Positions 16,090 through 23,725 of a DNA stretch of 32,587 bases are shown one piece after another. A program made the translations under genes and the position numbers. This stretch comes from Nakamurella sp. GTDB taxonomy: Bacteria > Actinomycetota > Actinomycetes > Mycobacteriales > Nakamurellaceae. Within the stretch, counting starts at the first letter, position 1; every line of letters starts with the position of its first letter. The stretch covers positions 1 to 32,587 of the forward strand of contig JAFIHI010000147.1 of NCBI GenBank assembly GCA_017848755.1, in the 5' to 3' direction. The notes under the pieces are model-generated. The model searched no databases. It saw only the letters and a program-made list of their open reading frames with translations, and was not told the origin of the DNA.

Positions 16090-16653
16090 ATGGGCGAAGG
16101 CGCGGACGACAGTATGGACGACAAGGGGCGACCGGAAGCGGAGCAGGGCCCGCGGCAGGTGGTCGTCATCGGCCCGGACGGGCAACCGGTGGCCGTCGCG
16201 CCCATCCCCTCGGGCGATTCGGACGACGAATCCGCCAGCGCCATCGGCGAACCCGCCAAGGTCATGCGCATCGGGACCATGATCAAACAGTTGCTCGAGG
16301 AGGTTCGCGCGGCCCCGCTGGACGAGGCGAGTCGGGTGCGGCTCAGGGAGATCCACGCGAAGTCGATCGCGGAGCTCGAATCCGGGTTGTCGCCGGAGTT
16401 GCGCGATGAGCTGGAACGGCTCTCCCTTCCGTTCACCGACGATTCGGTTCCGTCCGAGGGCGAGCTTCGGATCGCCCAGGCGCAGCTCGTCGGCTGGCTG
16501 GAAGGCGTCTTCCACGGCCTGCAGACGGCGTTGTTCGCCCAGCAGATGGCCGCCCGGGTCCAGCTCGAGCAGATGCGGCGCGGGCAACTTCCGCCCGGGA
16601 TGAGCGCGCCCACCGAGGGCCAACCCACGCGCGGAACCGGGCAGTACCTGTAG
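16090..16653 (+). CDS. bpa: Bacterial proteasome activator Bpa/PafE
   Basis: Ring-forming, ATP-independent activator that opens the actinobacterial 20S proteasome gate for unfolded substrates. The central region is near-identical to the mycobacterial protein: AKVMRIGTMIKQLLEEVRA, then PLDEASRVRLREIHAKSI, ELRIAQAQLVGWLEGVFHG and TALFAQQMAARVQLEQM. The C-terminus ends GTGQYL, and GQYL is the known docking tail for the alpha-ring pockets. The acidic N-terminus (GDSDDESASA) is disordered-looking. GAGG at 16077-16080 favours the ATG at 16090; an ATG at 16081 would add three residues. The protein is about 187 residues, slightly longer than its mycobacterial counterpart. It marks the host as an actinobacterium with a proteasome. 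Confidence 0.95.
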   Translation: MGEGADDSMDDKGRPEAEQGPRQVVVIGPDGQPVAVAPIPSGDSDDESASAIGEPAKVMRIGTMIKQLLEEVRAAPLDEASRVRLREIHAKSIAELESGLSPELRDELERLSLPFTDDSVPSEGELRIAQAQLVGWLEGVFHGLQTALFAQQMAARVQLEQMRRGQLPPGMSAPTEGQPTRGTGQYL

Positions 16654-16724
16654 CAGCAGCGATGGGACAAAGCCCGACCGGTAGGAACCGGCGCGGCCTC
16701 CCGCCGCACCCTCCTGATCGCACG

Positions 16725-16741
16725 CCTGCCCGTCTGGCAGG
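16725..16741. promoter_or_regulatory. Short inverted repeat just upstream of the second aminotransferase
   Basis: CCTGCC, five bases, GGCAGG form a 17-bp dyad ending eight bases before the ATG at 16750. It could be an RNA hairpin over the ribosome site, the end of the bpa terminator, or an operator. Evidence is symmetry only. Confidence 0.2.
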
Positions 16742-16749
16742 ATAACCGA

Positions 16750-18102
16750 ATGGTCGATCGGGAACGCCTCCGCCGTCTGCACGCCCGCGAACGCGAACAG
16801 TTCGTCACCAACCATCCGCGGTCCGCGGAGCTCTTCGCCCGGGCCGCCGAGCACATGCCACACGGTGTGCCGATGAGCTGGATGGCGAAATGGCCCGGCG
16901 ATTTCCCGGTGTTCGTCGAGAGCGCCTCGGGTGCGCATTTCACCGACGCGGACGGCATCGATTACGTCGATCTCTGCCTCGGCGATACCGGCGCAATGGC
17001 TGGGCATTCGCCCGCGGAAACCGTTGCGGCGGTGACGAAGTCCCTGCCGCACGGCGTCACTACCATGCTCCCCGGAGCGGCGGCCATCGAGGTCTCCGAC
17101 GAGCTGTCCGCGCGATTCGGCCTGCCGTTCTGGCAGTTCACGCTGAGCGCGACGGACGCGAACCGGCACGCGATCCGCTACGCGCGGGCGCTCACCGGCC
17201 GGGGCAAGATCGTGGTGCACGACTTCTGCTACCACGGGTCCGTCGACGAGGCGTTCGCCACGCGCGACGAGAGCGGGCGCACCGTCAATCGCCGCTCGAA
17301 CATCGGCCCGCCGGTCGACACCGCGGAGACCACGATCGTGGTCCCGTTCAACGACATCGGCGCGCTACGAACCGCTTTGGCGACCGGCGACGTGGCGGCC
17401 GTCCTCATCGAGCCCGCACTCACCAACATCGGCATCGTGCTGCCGGATGCCGGCTACCATGACGCCGTTCGTGAACTGTGCACCCGATTCGGAACGCTGC
17501 TCATCATCGACGAGACCCACACGATCTGCACCGGTCCGGGCGGATACACTGCGGCGCACGCACTTTCGCCTGACCTGCTGGTGATCGGGAAGGCGATCGG
17601 CGGCGGAATCCCGTGTGGCACCTTCGGAATGTCCGCCGAGGTGGCCGCGCGCGTCGAGAAGGTCGTGGCCCTGGAGGATATCGACGTCGGTGGCATCGGC
17701 GGCACGCTCGCAGGCAACACGCTGTCGATGACGGCAATGGCGGCGACGCTGCGCGAAGTGCTCACCCCGGCGGCGTTCGAGCGCATGATCCCACTCGGCG
17801 AACGCTGGGCGGACGGGGTCGCGGCCGGCATCGAGCGGCACGGCCTGCCTTGGCATGTGACGCGACTGGGATGCCGTGCGGAGTACGGGTTCTCGCCGGA
17901 GCTTCCGCACGACGGCGCTGAGGCGGCCGCCGCGGACGACTTCGAGCTGCAGCAGTTCCTGCACCTCTACGCGCTGAATCGCGGGATCCTGCTCACCCCG
18001 TTCCACAACATGGCGCTGATGAGCCCGGCGACCACCGAGGCCGACGTCGATGCGCACACGGCCATGTTCGACGCCTGCCTCGCGGAGTTGATGGCGCCGT
18101 AA
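16750..18102 (+). CDS. Class III aminotransferase, glutamate-1-semialdehyde aminomutase-like
   Basis: Fold-type I PLP enzyme of 450 residues, complete. FVESASGAHFTDADGIDYVD is the standard N-terminal cap. HDFCYHGSVDEAFA holds the PLP-stacking loop, IIDETHT has D254 for the pyridine nitrogen, and LLVIGKAIGGGIPCGTFGM carries the Schiff-base K281. The usual gate segment GSEA of the family reads SATDA here, so the PLP phosphate or substrate contacts may differ. The family also includes beta-amino-acid and glutamate-semialdehyde enzymes. There is no partner enzyme nearby, so the substrate is open. A relative lies at 1-737. A copy of the palindrome-ended repeat begins one base after the stop codon. 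Confidence 0.87.
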   Translation: MVDRERLRRLHAREREQFVTNHPRSAELFARAAEHMPHGVPMSWMAKWPGDFPVFVESASGAHFTDADGIDYVDLCLGDTGAMAGHSPAETVAAVTKSLPHGVTTMLPGAAAIEVSDELSARFGLPFWQFTLSATDANRHAIRYARALTGRGKIVVHDFCYHGSVDEAFATRDESGRTVNRRSNIGPPVDTAETTIVVPFNDIGALRTALATGDVAAVLIEPALTNIGIVLPDAGYHDAVRELCTRFGTLLIIDETHTICTGPGGYTAAHALSPDLLVIGKAIGGGIPCGTFGMSAEVAARVEKVVALEDIDVGGIGGTLAGNTLSMTAMAATLREVLTPAAFERMIPLGERWADGVAAGIERHGLPWHVTRLGCRAEYGFSPELPHDGAEAAAADDFELQQFLHLYALNRGILLTPFHNMALMSPATTEADVDAHTAMFDACLAELMAP

Positions 18103-18103
18103 G

Positions 18104-18181
18104 GTGTGAATCCAGCAGGAAAGTGTCGCATTTGTCCCGGTTTCATTCACACTCTTGTGCAGGATTCTGCAGGATTCACAC
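18104..18181 (+). repeat. Palindrome-ended repeat, copy A1
   Basis: This copy opens GTGTGAATCC and closes CTGCAGGATTCACAC. It aligns in the same orientation with the two copies at 23563-23725, including the core TGTCCCGGTTTCATTCACAC. It is diverged, and its right end is partly duplicated (GCAGGATT, then CTGCAGGATT), giving 78 bp rather than 68. It starts one base after the stop codon of the aminotransferase gene. Confidence 0.7.
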
Positions 18182-18195
18182 CTCGTTGTTGAGGA

Positions 18196-18244
18196 TGTGA
18201 GTCCTGCAGCGTTCTGTCCGGAATGTCCCAGTTCCATTCACACC
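18196..18244 (+). repeat. Palindrome-ended repeat, copy A2 (right arm missing)
   Basis: Over 49 bases this copy matches copy B1 at 41 positions, from TGTGAGTCCTGCAGC to ATTCACACC. The right terminal arm is absent here; a lone AGGATTCACAC at 18321-18331 may be its displaced or orphan arm. Confidence 0.7.
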
Positions 18245-18331
18245 CTGGAAGCGGTCTCGGGAAACGTCATTCGCGCCGGGTGGCTCATATGGACCGACTA
18301 CCTTTCGCGACGAGAACTCGAGGATTCACAC

Positions 18332-18755
18332 TATCGCGGAATACGTCGGCCACCCATTTGCCGACTGCTGCCATGCAATGCGACGGCGTATTTCGCCTCC
18401 TGCCAGGCATTTGGCACCCATCATTTCGACGCCATCCGCGGCAATACATTCGACAGCGCGCAGCCTTCCCACCTGCGCAATCAATTCGTGAGGAGCGCAT
18501 CGGCACCTGTTGCCATGCGTATCGTGTCATGTTGTGGGAATCCAACAGCTGAGCACGACGAGCCACCTCTGACCGCACCGATTGAGGTACGGAATCCCGA
18601 TTTGGAAGTATATGATCTACGTCACATTTGTTTTTCAAATGTTCCTCACATAAGGTTCTCGGCATTTCCTTTTTCCACGCCGACCCCCCTGCAACGCGCG
18701 GCGAGATGTCCGTTGGGTGCGGAGCGGGTCGCATACCTCACGAGGACGGGTGACG
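18332..18755. promoter_or_regulatory. Lower-GC upstream region of the nuclease gene with AT-rich dyad
   Basis: The base composition is clearly less GC-rich than the surroundings and no frame looks coding, so this is probably the leader and control region of the large secreted nuclease gene. ACATTTG, five T, CAAATGT at 18624-18642 is a perfect 7-bp-arm inverted repeat about 115 bases before the GTG. TCACAT occurs inside it and again at 18646. An operator is plausible, for example for phosphate or metal control, but I do not recognise the box. Confidence 0.35.
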
Positions 18756-21700
18756 GTGAAACGCTCCATTCGAAAGGCGACCACCGTCGTCGGCGCACTG
18801 ACGCTGACGGCCGGGGTGGTCCTCACGGTGCCGCTGGCAGCCAACGCCGCGGTGAGCACCGACGCGCCAGTGGTGATCAACGAGGTGTATGGCGGCGGCG
18901 GCAACTCCGGCGCACCGTACAAGAACGACTTCATCGAGCTGTACAACCCGGGGGATGCCGCCGTACCCCTGGAAGGCTGGTCGGTTCAGTACGCCTCAGC
19001 GGCGGGGAGTTCTTGGTCCAACCCCACGGCCCTGAGCGGACAGATCGCGCCGCATTCGACGTTCTTGATCGCCGAGGCGGGCGGCGCCACGGGCGCGGAT
19101 CTGCCGACACCGGACATTGCCGGGGGCACCCTGAACCTGTCCGCTGCCGCTGGCAAGGTTGCGCTGGTCAACAGCACTGTGCCACTGACCTGCGCCACCG
19201 GCTGCGCGGCCCTCGACGCCGTCGTCGATCTGGTGGGCTACGGATCCACCGCCTCCAGCTTCGCGGGCACCAAGCCGGCTCCCGGGACGACGAATAGCAC
19301 TTCCGTGTCCCGCAACGCTTCTCACACCAACACCGCCGACAACGCGGCAGACTTCACCGCCGGCGCTCCCACGCCGACAGCCTGTGGCGTCGCCTGCGCC
19401 GCACCGCCGCCGACGGATCAGGGCACCAAGACCATCGCGGAGATCCAGGGTACGGGCGACACCTCGCCGATCGCCGGTGACACGGTCACCACGCGGGGCG
19501 TCGTGACCGCGACCTACCCGACCGGCGGCTTCAACGGGTACGTGATCCAGACCCCCGGCACGGGCGGCGATGTCGACTTCGCCACGCACACGGCATCCGA
19601 TGGCATCTTCGTGTTCTCCCCTGGCACCGTCGGCTCCGTGTCGATCGGCGACTACGTGCAGGTCACCGGGAGCGTCTCCGAGTACCAGGGACTGACCGAA
19701 CTGACCGTCGCCGCCGGCAAGCTGACCAGGCTCACCGAGGCCGTCGCCGAGCCGAAGCCGATCACCACCGGTTGGCCGCGCACCGATGCGCAGCGCGAGT
19801 CCATCGAATCGATGCTGTTCGCCGGATCCGGCAATTACACGATCACGAACACCTACTCCACGAATCAATACGGGGAGGTCGGCCTCGCGTTCGGCGACAA
19901 GCCGTTGATCCAGTGGACCGACGAGGCCAGGCCGGGCAGTCCCGAGGCCGCGGCCATCCAAGCCGACAATGCCGCCCGCGCAGTCACTCTCGACGACGGC
20001 GCCAGCACCAACTTCCTGTCGGCCGCGAACCAGAACCTGACCCCGCCGTACGTCTCCCAGAGCAAGCCGGTCCGCGTCGGCGAAACCGTCACCTTCACCA
20101 GCCCGGTGGTCGTCGACTTCCGGAACAACACGTGGAAGCTGCAGCCGACCAGCACAGTCACCGCTGCTCATCCCGACGCATACCCAGCGATCTGGACCAA
20201 CAACCGGGCGGACACGCCCGACGCGGCGTCCCTCGCCAAGAACGGCACCCCGGACATCAAGGTCGCCTCCTTCAACGTGCTCAACTTCTTCACGATGACG
20301 GGCGCGCTGTACCAGAGCACCCACGGCGTCACGTGCACGTCGTACAAGGACCGTGACGGCAACCCGATCACCGTCAACACCTGCCCCGGGCAGGGCCCGC
20401 GCGGCGCTTGGGATGACGCGAACTTCCAGCGCCAGTACGACAAGACCGTCGCCGCGATCAGTGCCTCCGGCGCGAACGTGATCGGCCTGATGGAGGTGGA
20501 GAACTCGGCGGTGCTCGGTGAGGCGAAGGACGCCACGGTGAAGTTCCTGGTGGATCAGCTCAACGCCAAGGCCGGGTCGACCGTCTGGGCCTACACGTCG
20601 CCGCCGCAATCGGCGCTGCCGGCGCTCGAAAACATGGACGTGATCAACTGCGCCATCATCTATCAGCCCGCGATCGTCACACCCGACGGCGCCGCCATGA
20701 TGTTGTCCGATCAGAGCGCCCCGGGACAGGCGTTCGGCAACGCGCGCGAGCCGATCGCCCAGGTCTTCACACCGAAGGCCGGCGGTGATCCCTTCATCTT
20801 CGCGGTCAACCACTTCAAATCGAAGGGTTCGGGCAGCGGACCGGGCAACACCGACACCGGCGACGGGCAGGGCGCATCGAACGCGGACCGCATCGAACAG
20901 GCGAAGGCCCTCGTCACCTGGCTCGACTCCCTCAAGACGACAACTGGCGTGCAGGCCGTGGTCTCCGTGGGCGACTACAACTCCTACGGGCAGGAAGACC
21001 CGATGCAGGTGCTGTACCAGGCGGGTTACGTCGACGCCGAGAAGCACTTCGAACTGGGCAAGTACTCCTACTCGTACTCCGGACTATCCGGGTCGCTCGA
21101 CCACGCGCTCTTGAACTCGGCGGCGCTGGCGCGGGCCACCGGTGCGGACGTCTGGAACATCAACTCTCCGGAGTCCATCGCCCTGGAATACAGCCGGTAC
21201 AACTATTCCGGCACGAACTTCTACCAACCTGACCCGTACGCCTCGTCCGACCACGACCCGGTCGTCGTGGGTCTGACGGCCAGCGCCCCGGCGACCACCG
21301 TGCAGATCCTGGGAATCAACGACTTCCACGGTCGCATCCAAGCCAACGGGCAGGAGGCCGGCGCGGCCGTCCTCGCGGGTGCGGTGAAGTCGTTGCGCGC
21401 GGAGAATCCGAACACAGTGTTCTCGGCGGCGGGCGACCTGATCGGCGCCTCGACGTTCGAGTCGTTCATCGCCCACGACAAGCCCACGATCGACGCGCTC
21501 AACGCGGCGGGCCTGGAGGTCTCCGCCGTGGGCAATCACGAGTTCGACCAGGGCTACAACGATCTGGTGAACCGGGTGATGGCCCCGTACAACGCGACCA
21601 CCAACCCGTACGGCGGCGCGGAGTGGACATACCTCGGCGCAAACGTGAAGTTCAAGGCAACCGGAAATCCGGCGCTGCCGACCGTGTGGACCAAGAAGAT

Positions 21701-23483
21701 GAACGGCGTCACCGTCGGTTTCGTCGGTGCGGTGACCGAGCATCTGGACGAGTTGGTCTCGCCGGCCGGTATCGCGGACATCACGGTGACGGACATCGCG
21801 GCGGCCGCGAACAAGGAGGCCGACGCGCTGAAGGCCGAAGGCGCAAGCATTGTCGTCCTGCTGGTGCACGAGGGAGCGCCGAACACGAGCTGCTCGTCGG
21901 TGACCGACGGTTCGAACGACTTCGGAAAGATCGTCAACGCATTGGACGAGAACGTCGATGCCGTCATCTCCGGTCACACGCATCTGACGTACAACTGCAT
22001 GGTCGACGTGCCGCAGTGGCAGACCGAGAACCGTCCGATTACCCAACGGCCGGTGGTGTCGGCGGGCCAGTACGGCTACAACCTCGACCAGTTGCTCTTC
22101 ACGGTCTCTGCCACCCATCAGGTGACGAAGATTGAGTCCAACACCATCGCGCTGACCAAGCAGGTGGGCGGCACATGGACGGCCCAGTACTCGGCCGACG
22201 GCACCGTCGGGCAGATCGTATCGAGGGCTGTCGCCGACGCGGCAGTACTCGGTGCGCAGCCACTGGGCCAGATCGCGGGGCCGTTCAACCGTGCGAAGCT
22301 GGCGGACGGCACCGAGAATCGCGGCGGCGAATCCACTTTGGGCAATCTGGTGGCCGAGGCGCAGCGCTGGGCGACCCGGGACACGACCACCGGCGGGGCG
22401 CAGATCGCGTTCATGAACCCGGGCGGCTTGCGCGCCGATATGGTCGGCAATAATGCGAGCGGGTATCCGGCCGTGCTGACCTATAAGCAGGCCGCTACGG
22501 TACAGCCCTTCGCGAACACCCTCGTGAACATGAAGCTCACCGGTGCGCAGATCAAGACCGTGCTGGAACAGCAGTGGCAGCCGGCCGGCGCCTCCCGGCC
22601 GTTCCTGAAATTGGGCATCTCGAAGGGTTTCAGCTACACCTACGATCCGGGGGCGGCCACCGGGGACCACGTCACGCACATGTGGCTGAACGGCACCCCG
22701 ATCAGCCCGACCGCGTCATACTCGGTGACGGTGAACTCGTTCCTCGCTGCGGGCGGCGACAACTTCTTGGAACTCGCGAACGGCGCGAGCAAGAAGGACA
22801 CCGGCCAGACCGACCTGCAGGGCATGGTCGACTACATGGCGGCGATGACGACGTCCGCGGCGCTGCCGGTGGACAATTCGCAACGATCGGTCGGGGTGCA
22901 CTTCCCGGCCGGAAGCACCGTGCAGGACGGTCAGTCGGTGCAGTTCGATCTGTCGTCGCTGGCGATGACGACCGGCACCGTGCAGGACACGACCGTCACG
23001 GTCAAGCTGGGCGGCACGACGTTGGGCACGTTCCCGGTCGACAACGCCAACGGCAGCTCGCCGATGGACGAGTACGGCACCGCCCATGTGACGGTGACGG
23101 TGCCCGCCGGCACACCCGCCGGTCCGGCGACGCTCACCGTCGCGGGGAACAACACCGGGACCGTGACATCGGTGGGGATCACGGTTGAATCGTCGGCGGC
23201 GACGTGCACCGGTACGCGGACGCCGGCCGCCTGCACAATCGACAATCCGGTGGCGTCACCGGGCGGCACGATCACGGTCAAGCTGTCCAAGTTCCGGCCG
23301 CTGTCACCCATCGTGATCGCACTGGACAGCAAGCCGTACCTGATCGGTCTCGCGCTGACCGGCCTCGACGGCAAGGCCACGGTGAAGGTCCAACTGCCGA
23401 AGACCGTTTCGCGCGGACAACACCGGCTGTGGTTCCTATCCACGAGTCACCAGGTGATCAGCGCCACGATCACCGTTCGTTGA
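18756..23483 (+). CDS. Secreted multidomain nuclease / 5'-nucleotidase (ExeM/NucH-type endonuclease fused to UshA-type nucleotidase)
   Basis: Secreted protein of about 1575 residues that should break down extracellular nucleic acid and dephosphorylate nucleotides. The order is a signal peptide (KRSIRK, hydrophobic core, cleavage near ANA-A at about residue 31) and a lamin-tail-like domain (about 37-190, INEVYGGGGNSGAPYKNDF). Next come an OB-fold region of the ExeM type (about 225-350) and an endonuclease/exonuclease/phosphatase domain (about 500-838, ASFNVLNFF, LMEVEN, NHFKSKG, SSDHDPVVVGL). The metallophosphatase domain follows from about 849 (NDFHGRI, GNHEFDQG near 926, SGHTHL near 1072). 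Then come the 5'-nucleotidase C-terminal domain (about 1190-1340, AAGGDNFLEL) and Ig-like C-terminal segments. There is no sortase signal. GAGGA (18742-18746) supports the GTG at 18756; a GTG at 18750 is possible. Phosphate or nucleoside scavenging is the likely role. Confidence 0.92.
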   Translation: MKRSIRKATTVVGALTLTAGVVLTVPLAANAAVSTDAPVVINEVYGGGGNSGAPYKNDFIELYNPGDAAVPLEGWSVQYASAAGSSWSNPTALSGQIAPHSTFLIAEAGGATGADLPTPDIAGGTLNLSAAAGKVALVNSTVPLTCATGCAALDAVVDLVGYGSTASSFAGTKPAPGTTNSTSVSRNASHTNTADNAADFTAGAPTPTACGVACAAPPPTDQGTKTIAEIQGTGDTSPIAGDTVTTRGVVTATYPTGGFNGYVIQTPGTGGDVDFATHTASDGIFVFSPGTVGSVSIGDYVQVTGSVSEYQGLTELTVAAGKLTRLTEAVAEPKPITTGWPRTDAQRESIESMLFAGSGNYTITNTYSTNQYGEVGLAFGDKPLIQWTDEARPGSPEAAAIQADNAARAVTLDDGASTNFLSAANQNLTPPYVSQSKPVRVGETVTFTSPVVVDFRNNTWKLQPTSTVTAAHPDAYPAIWTNNRADTPDAASLAKNGTPDIKVASFNVLNFFTMTGALYQSTHGVTCTSYKDRDGNPITVNTCPGQGPRGAWDDANFQRQYDKTVAAISASGANVIGLMEVENSAVLGEAKDATVKFLVDQLNAKAGSTVWAYTSPPQSALPALENMDVINCAIIYQPAIVTPDGAAMMLSDQSAPGQAFGNAREPIAQVFTPKAGGDPFIFAVNHFKSKGSGSGPGNTDTGDGQGASNADRIEQAKALVTWLDSLKTTTGVQAVVSVGDYNSYGQEDPMQVLYQAGYVDAEKHFELGKYSYSYSGLSGSLDHALLNSAALARATGADVWNINSPESIALEYSRYNYSGTNFYQPDPYASSDHDPVVVGLTASAPATTVQILGINDFHGRIQANGQEAGAAVLAGAVKSLRAENPNTVFSAAGDLIGASTFESFIAHDKPTIDALNAAGLEVSAVGNHEFDQGYNDLVNRVMAPYNATTNPYGGAEWTYLGANVKFKATGNPALPTVWTKKMNGVTVGFVGAVTEHLDELVSPAGIADITVTDIAAAANKEADALKAEGASIVVLLVHEGAPNTSCSSVTDGSNDFGKIVNALDENVDAVISGHTHLTYNCMVDVPQWQTENRPITQRPVVSAGQYGYNLDQLLFTVSATHQVTKIESNTIALTKQVGGTWTAQYSADGTVGQIVSRAVADAAVLGAQPLGQIAGPFNRAKLADGTENRGGESTLGNLVAEAQRWATRDTTTGGAQIAFMNPGGLRADMVGNNASGYPAVLTYKQAATVQPFANTLVNMKLTGAQIKTVLEQQWQPAGASRPFLKLGISKGFSYTYDPGAATGDHVTHMWLNGTPISPTASYSVTVNSFLAAGGDNFLELANGASKKDTGQTDLQGMVDYMAAMTTSAALPVDNSQRSVGVHFPAGSTVQDGQSVQFDLSSLAMTTGTVQDTTVTVKLGGTTLGTFPVDNANGSSPMDEYGTAHVTVTVPAGTPAGPATLTVAGNNTGTVTSVGITVESSAATCTGTRTPAACTIDNPVASPGGTITVKLSKFRPLSPIVIALDSKPYLIGLALTGLDGKATVKVQLPKTVSRGQHRLWFLSTSHQVISATITVR

Positions 23484-23491
23484 CGGATCGT

Positions 23492-23546
23492 CCGATGCCG
23501 CACCGGTTCTCACGCCGGTGCGGCATCGGCGCCGTGAATGGCGCCG
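23492..23546 (+). terminator. Strong hairpin after the nuclease gene, with a second smaller hairpin
   Basis: A perfect 15-bp stem (CCGATGCCGCACCGG at 23492-23506 with 23515-23529) closes an 8-base loop, starting nine bases after the stop. A second stem, CGGCGCC/GGCGCCG with a 6-base loop, follows at 23527-23546 and overlaps it by three bases. There is no T-run, as is common for high-GC actinobacterial terminators. It would stop transcription before the convergent fusion gene. Confidence 0.75.
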
Positions 23547-23562
23547 TGGGGTGTGCGGTGGG

Positions 23563-23630
23563 CTGTGAGTACTGCAGCATTCTGTCCGAAATGGCCCGGT
23601 TTTACTCACACCTTCCTGCAGGATGCACAC
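23563..23630 (+). repeat. Palindrome-ended 68-bp repeat, copy B1
   Basis: This copy opens CTGTGAGTACTGCAG and closes CTGCAGGATGCACAC. The inner 53 bases, from CTGCAGCATTC to CTGCAGGAT, are identical to copy B2. It lies in the convergent space between the nuclease and the agmatinase fusion genes. Confidence 0.85.
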
Positions 23631-23635
23631 CCCAT

Positions 23636-23660
23636 TTTCGAAGAGTGATTTCGAAGAGTG
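23636..23660. repeat. 12-bp direct repeat between copies B1 and B2
   Basis: TTTCGAAGAGTG occurs at 23636-23647 and 23649-23660, separated by one base. The second copy runs into the first three bases of repeat B2. It may be a slippage product or a trace of how B2 arose. Confidence 0.7.
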
Positions 23661-23725
23661 TGAATGCTGCAGCATTCTGTCCGAAATGGCCCGGTTTTAC
23701 TCACACCTTCCTGCAGGATTCACAC
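23658..23725 (+). repeat. Palindrome-ended 68-bp repeat, copy B2
   Basis: The best-formed copy. Its ends GTGTGAATGCTGCAG and CTGCAGGATTCACAC are inverted repeats with 14 of 15 positions matching. Its right arm contains, on the minus strand, the last Val codon and the TGA stop of the agmatinase fusion gene. The spacing from B1 is 95 bases. No transposase is nearby. Confidence 0.85.

Noticed and set aside
15748..17235. Long minus-strand frame opposite the quinone oxidoreductase, bpa and aminotransferase genes
   Set aside because: It crosses three plus-strand genes with unmistakable families and shows composition typical of antisense reading of GC-rich codons.
18104..18244. CRP-type TGTGA...TCACA operators
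   Set aside because: The half-sites are tens of bases apart instead of six and belong to the ends of a repeat unit, so a CRP site is not supported.
18996..22679. Two long minus-strand frames (18996-21047 and 21084-22679) within the nuclease gene
   Set aside because: Both lie fully opposite well-defined nuclease and nucleotidase domains and contain no motifs of their own.
23563..23725. CRISPR array
   Set aside because: There are only two full copies, the 27-base interval holds a 12-bp direct repeat rather than a unique spacer, the repeat is 68 bp, and there are no cas genes.
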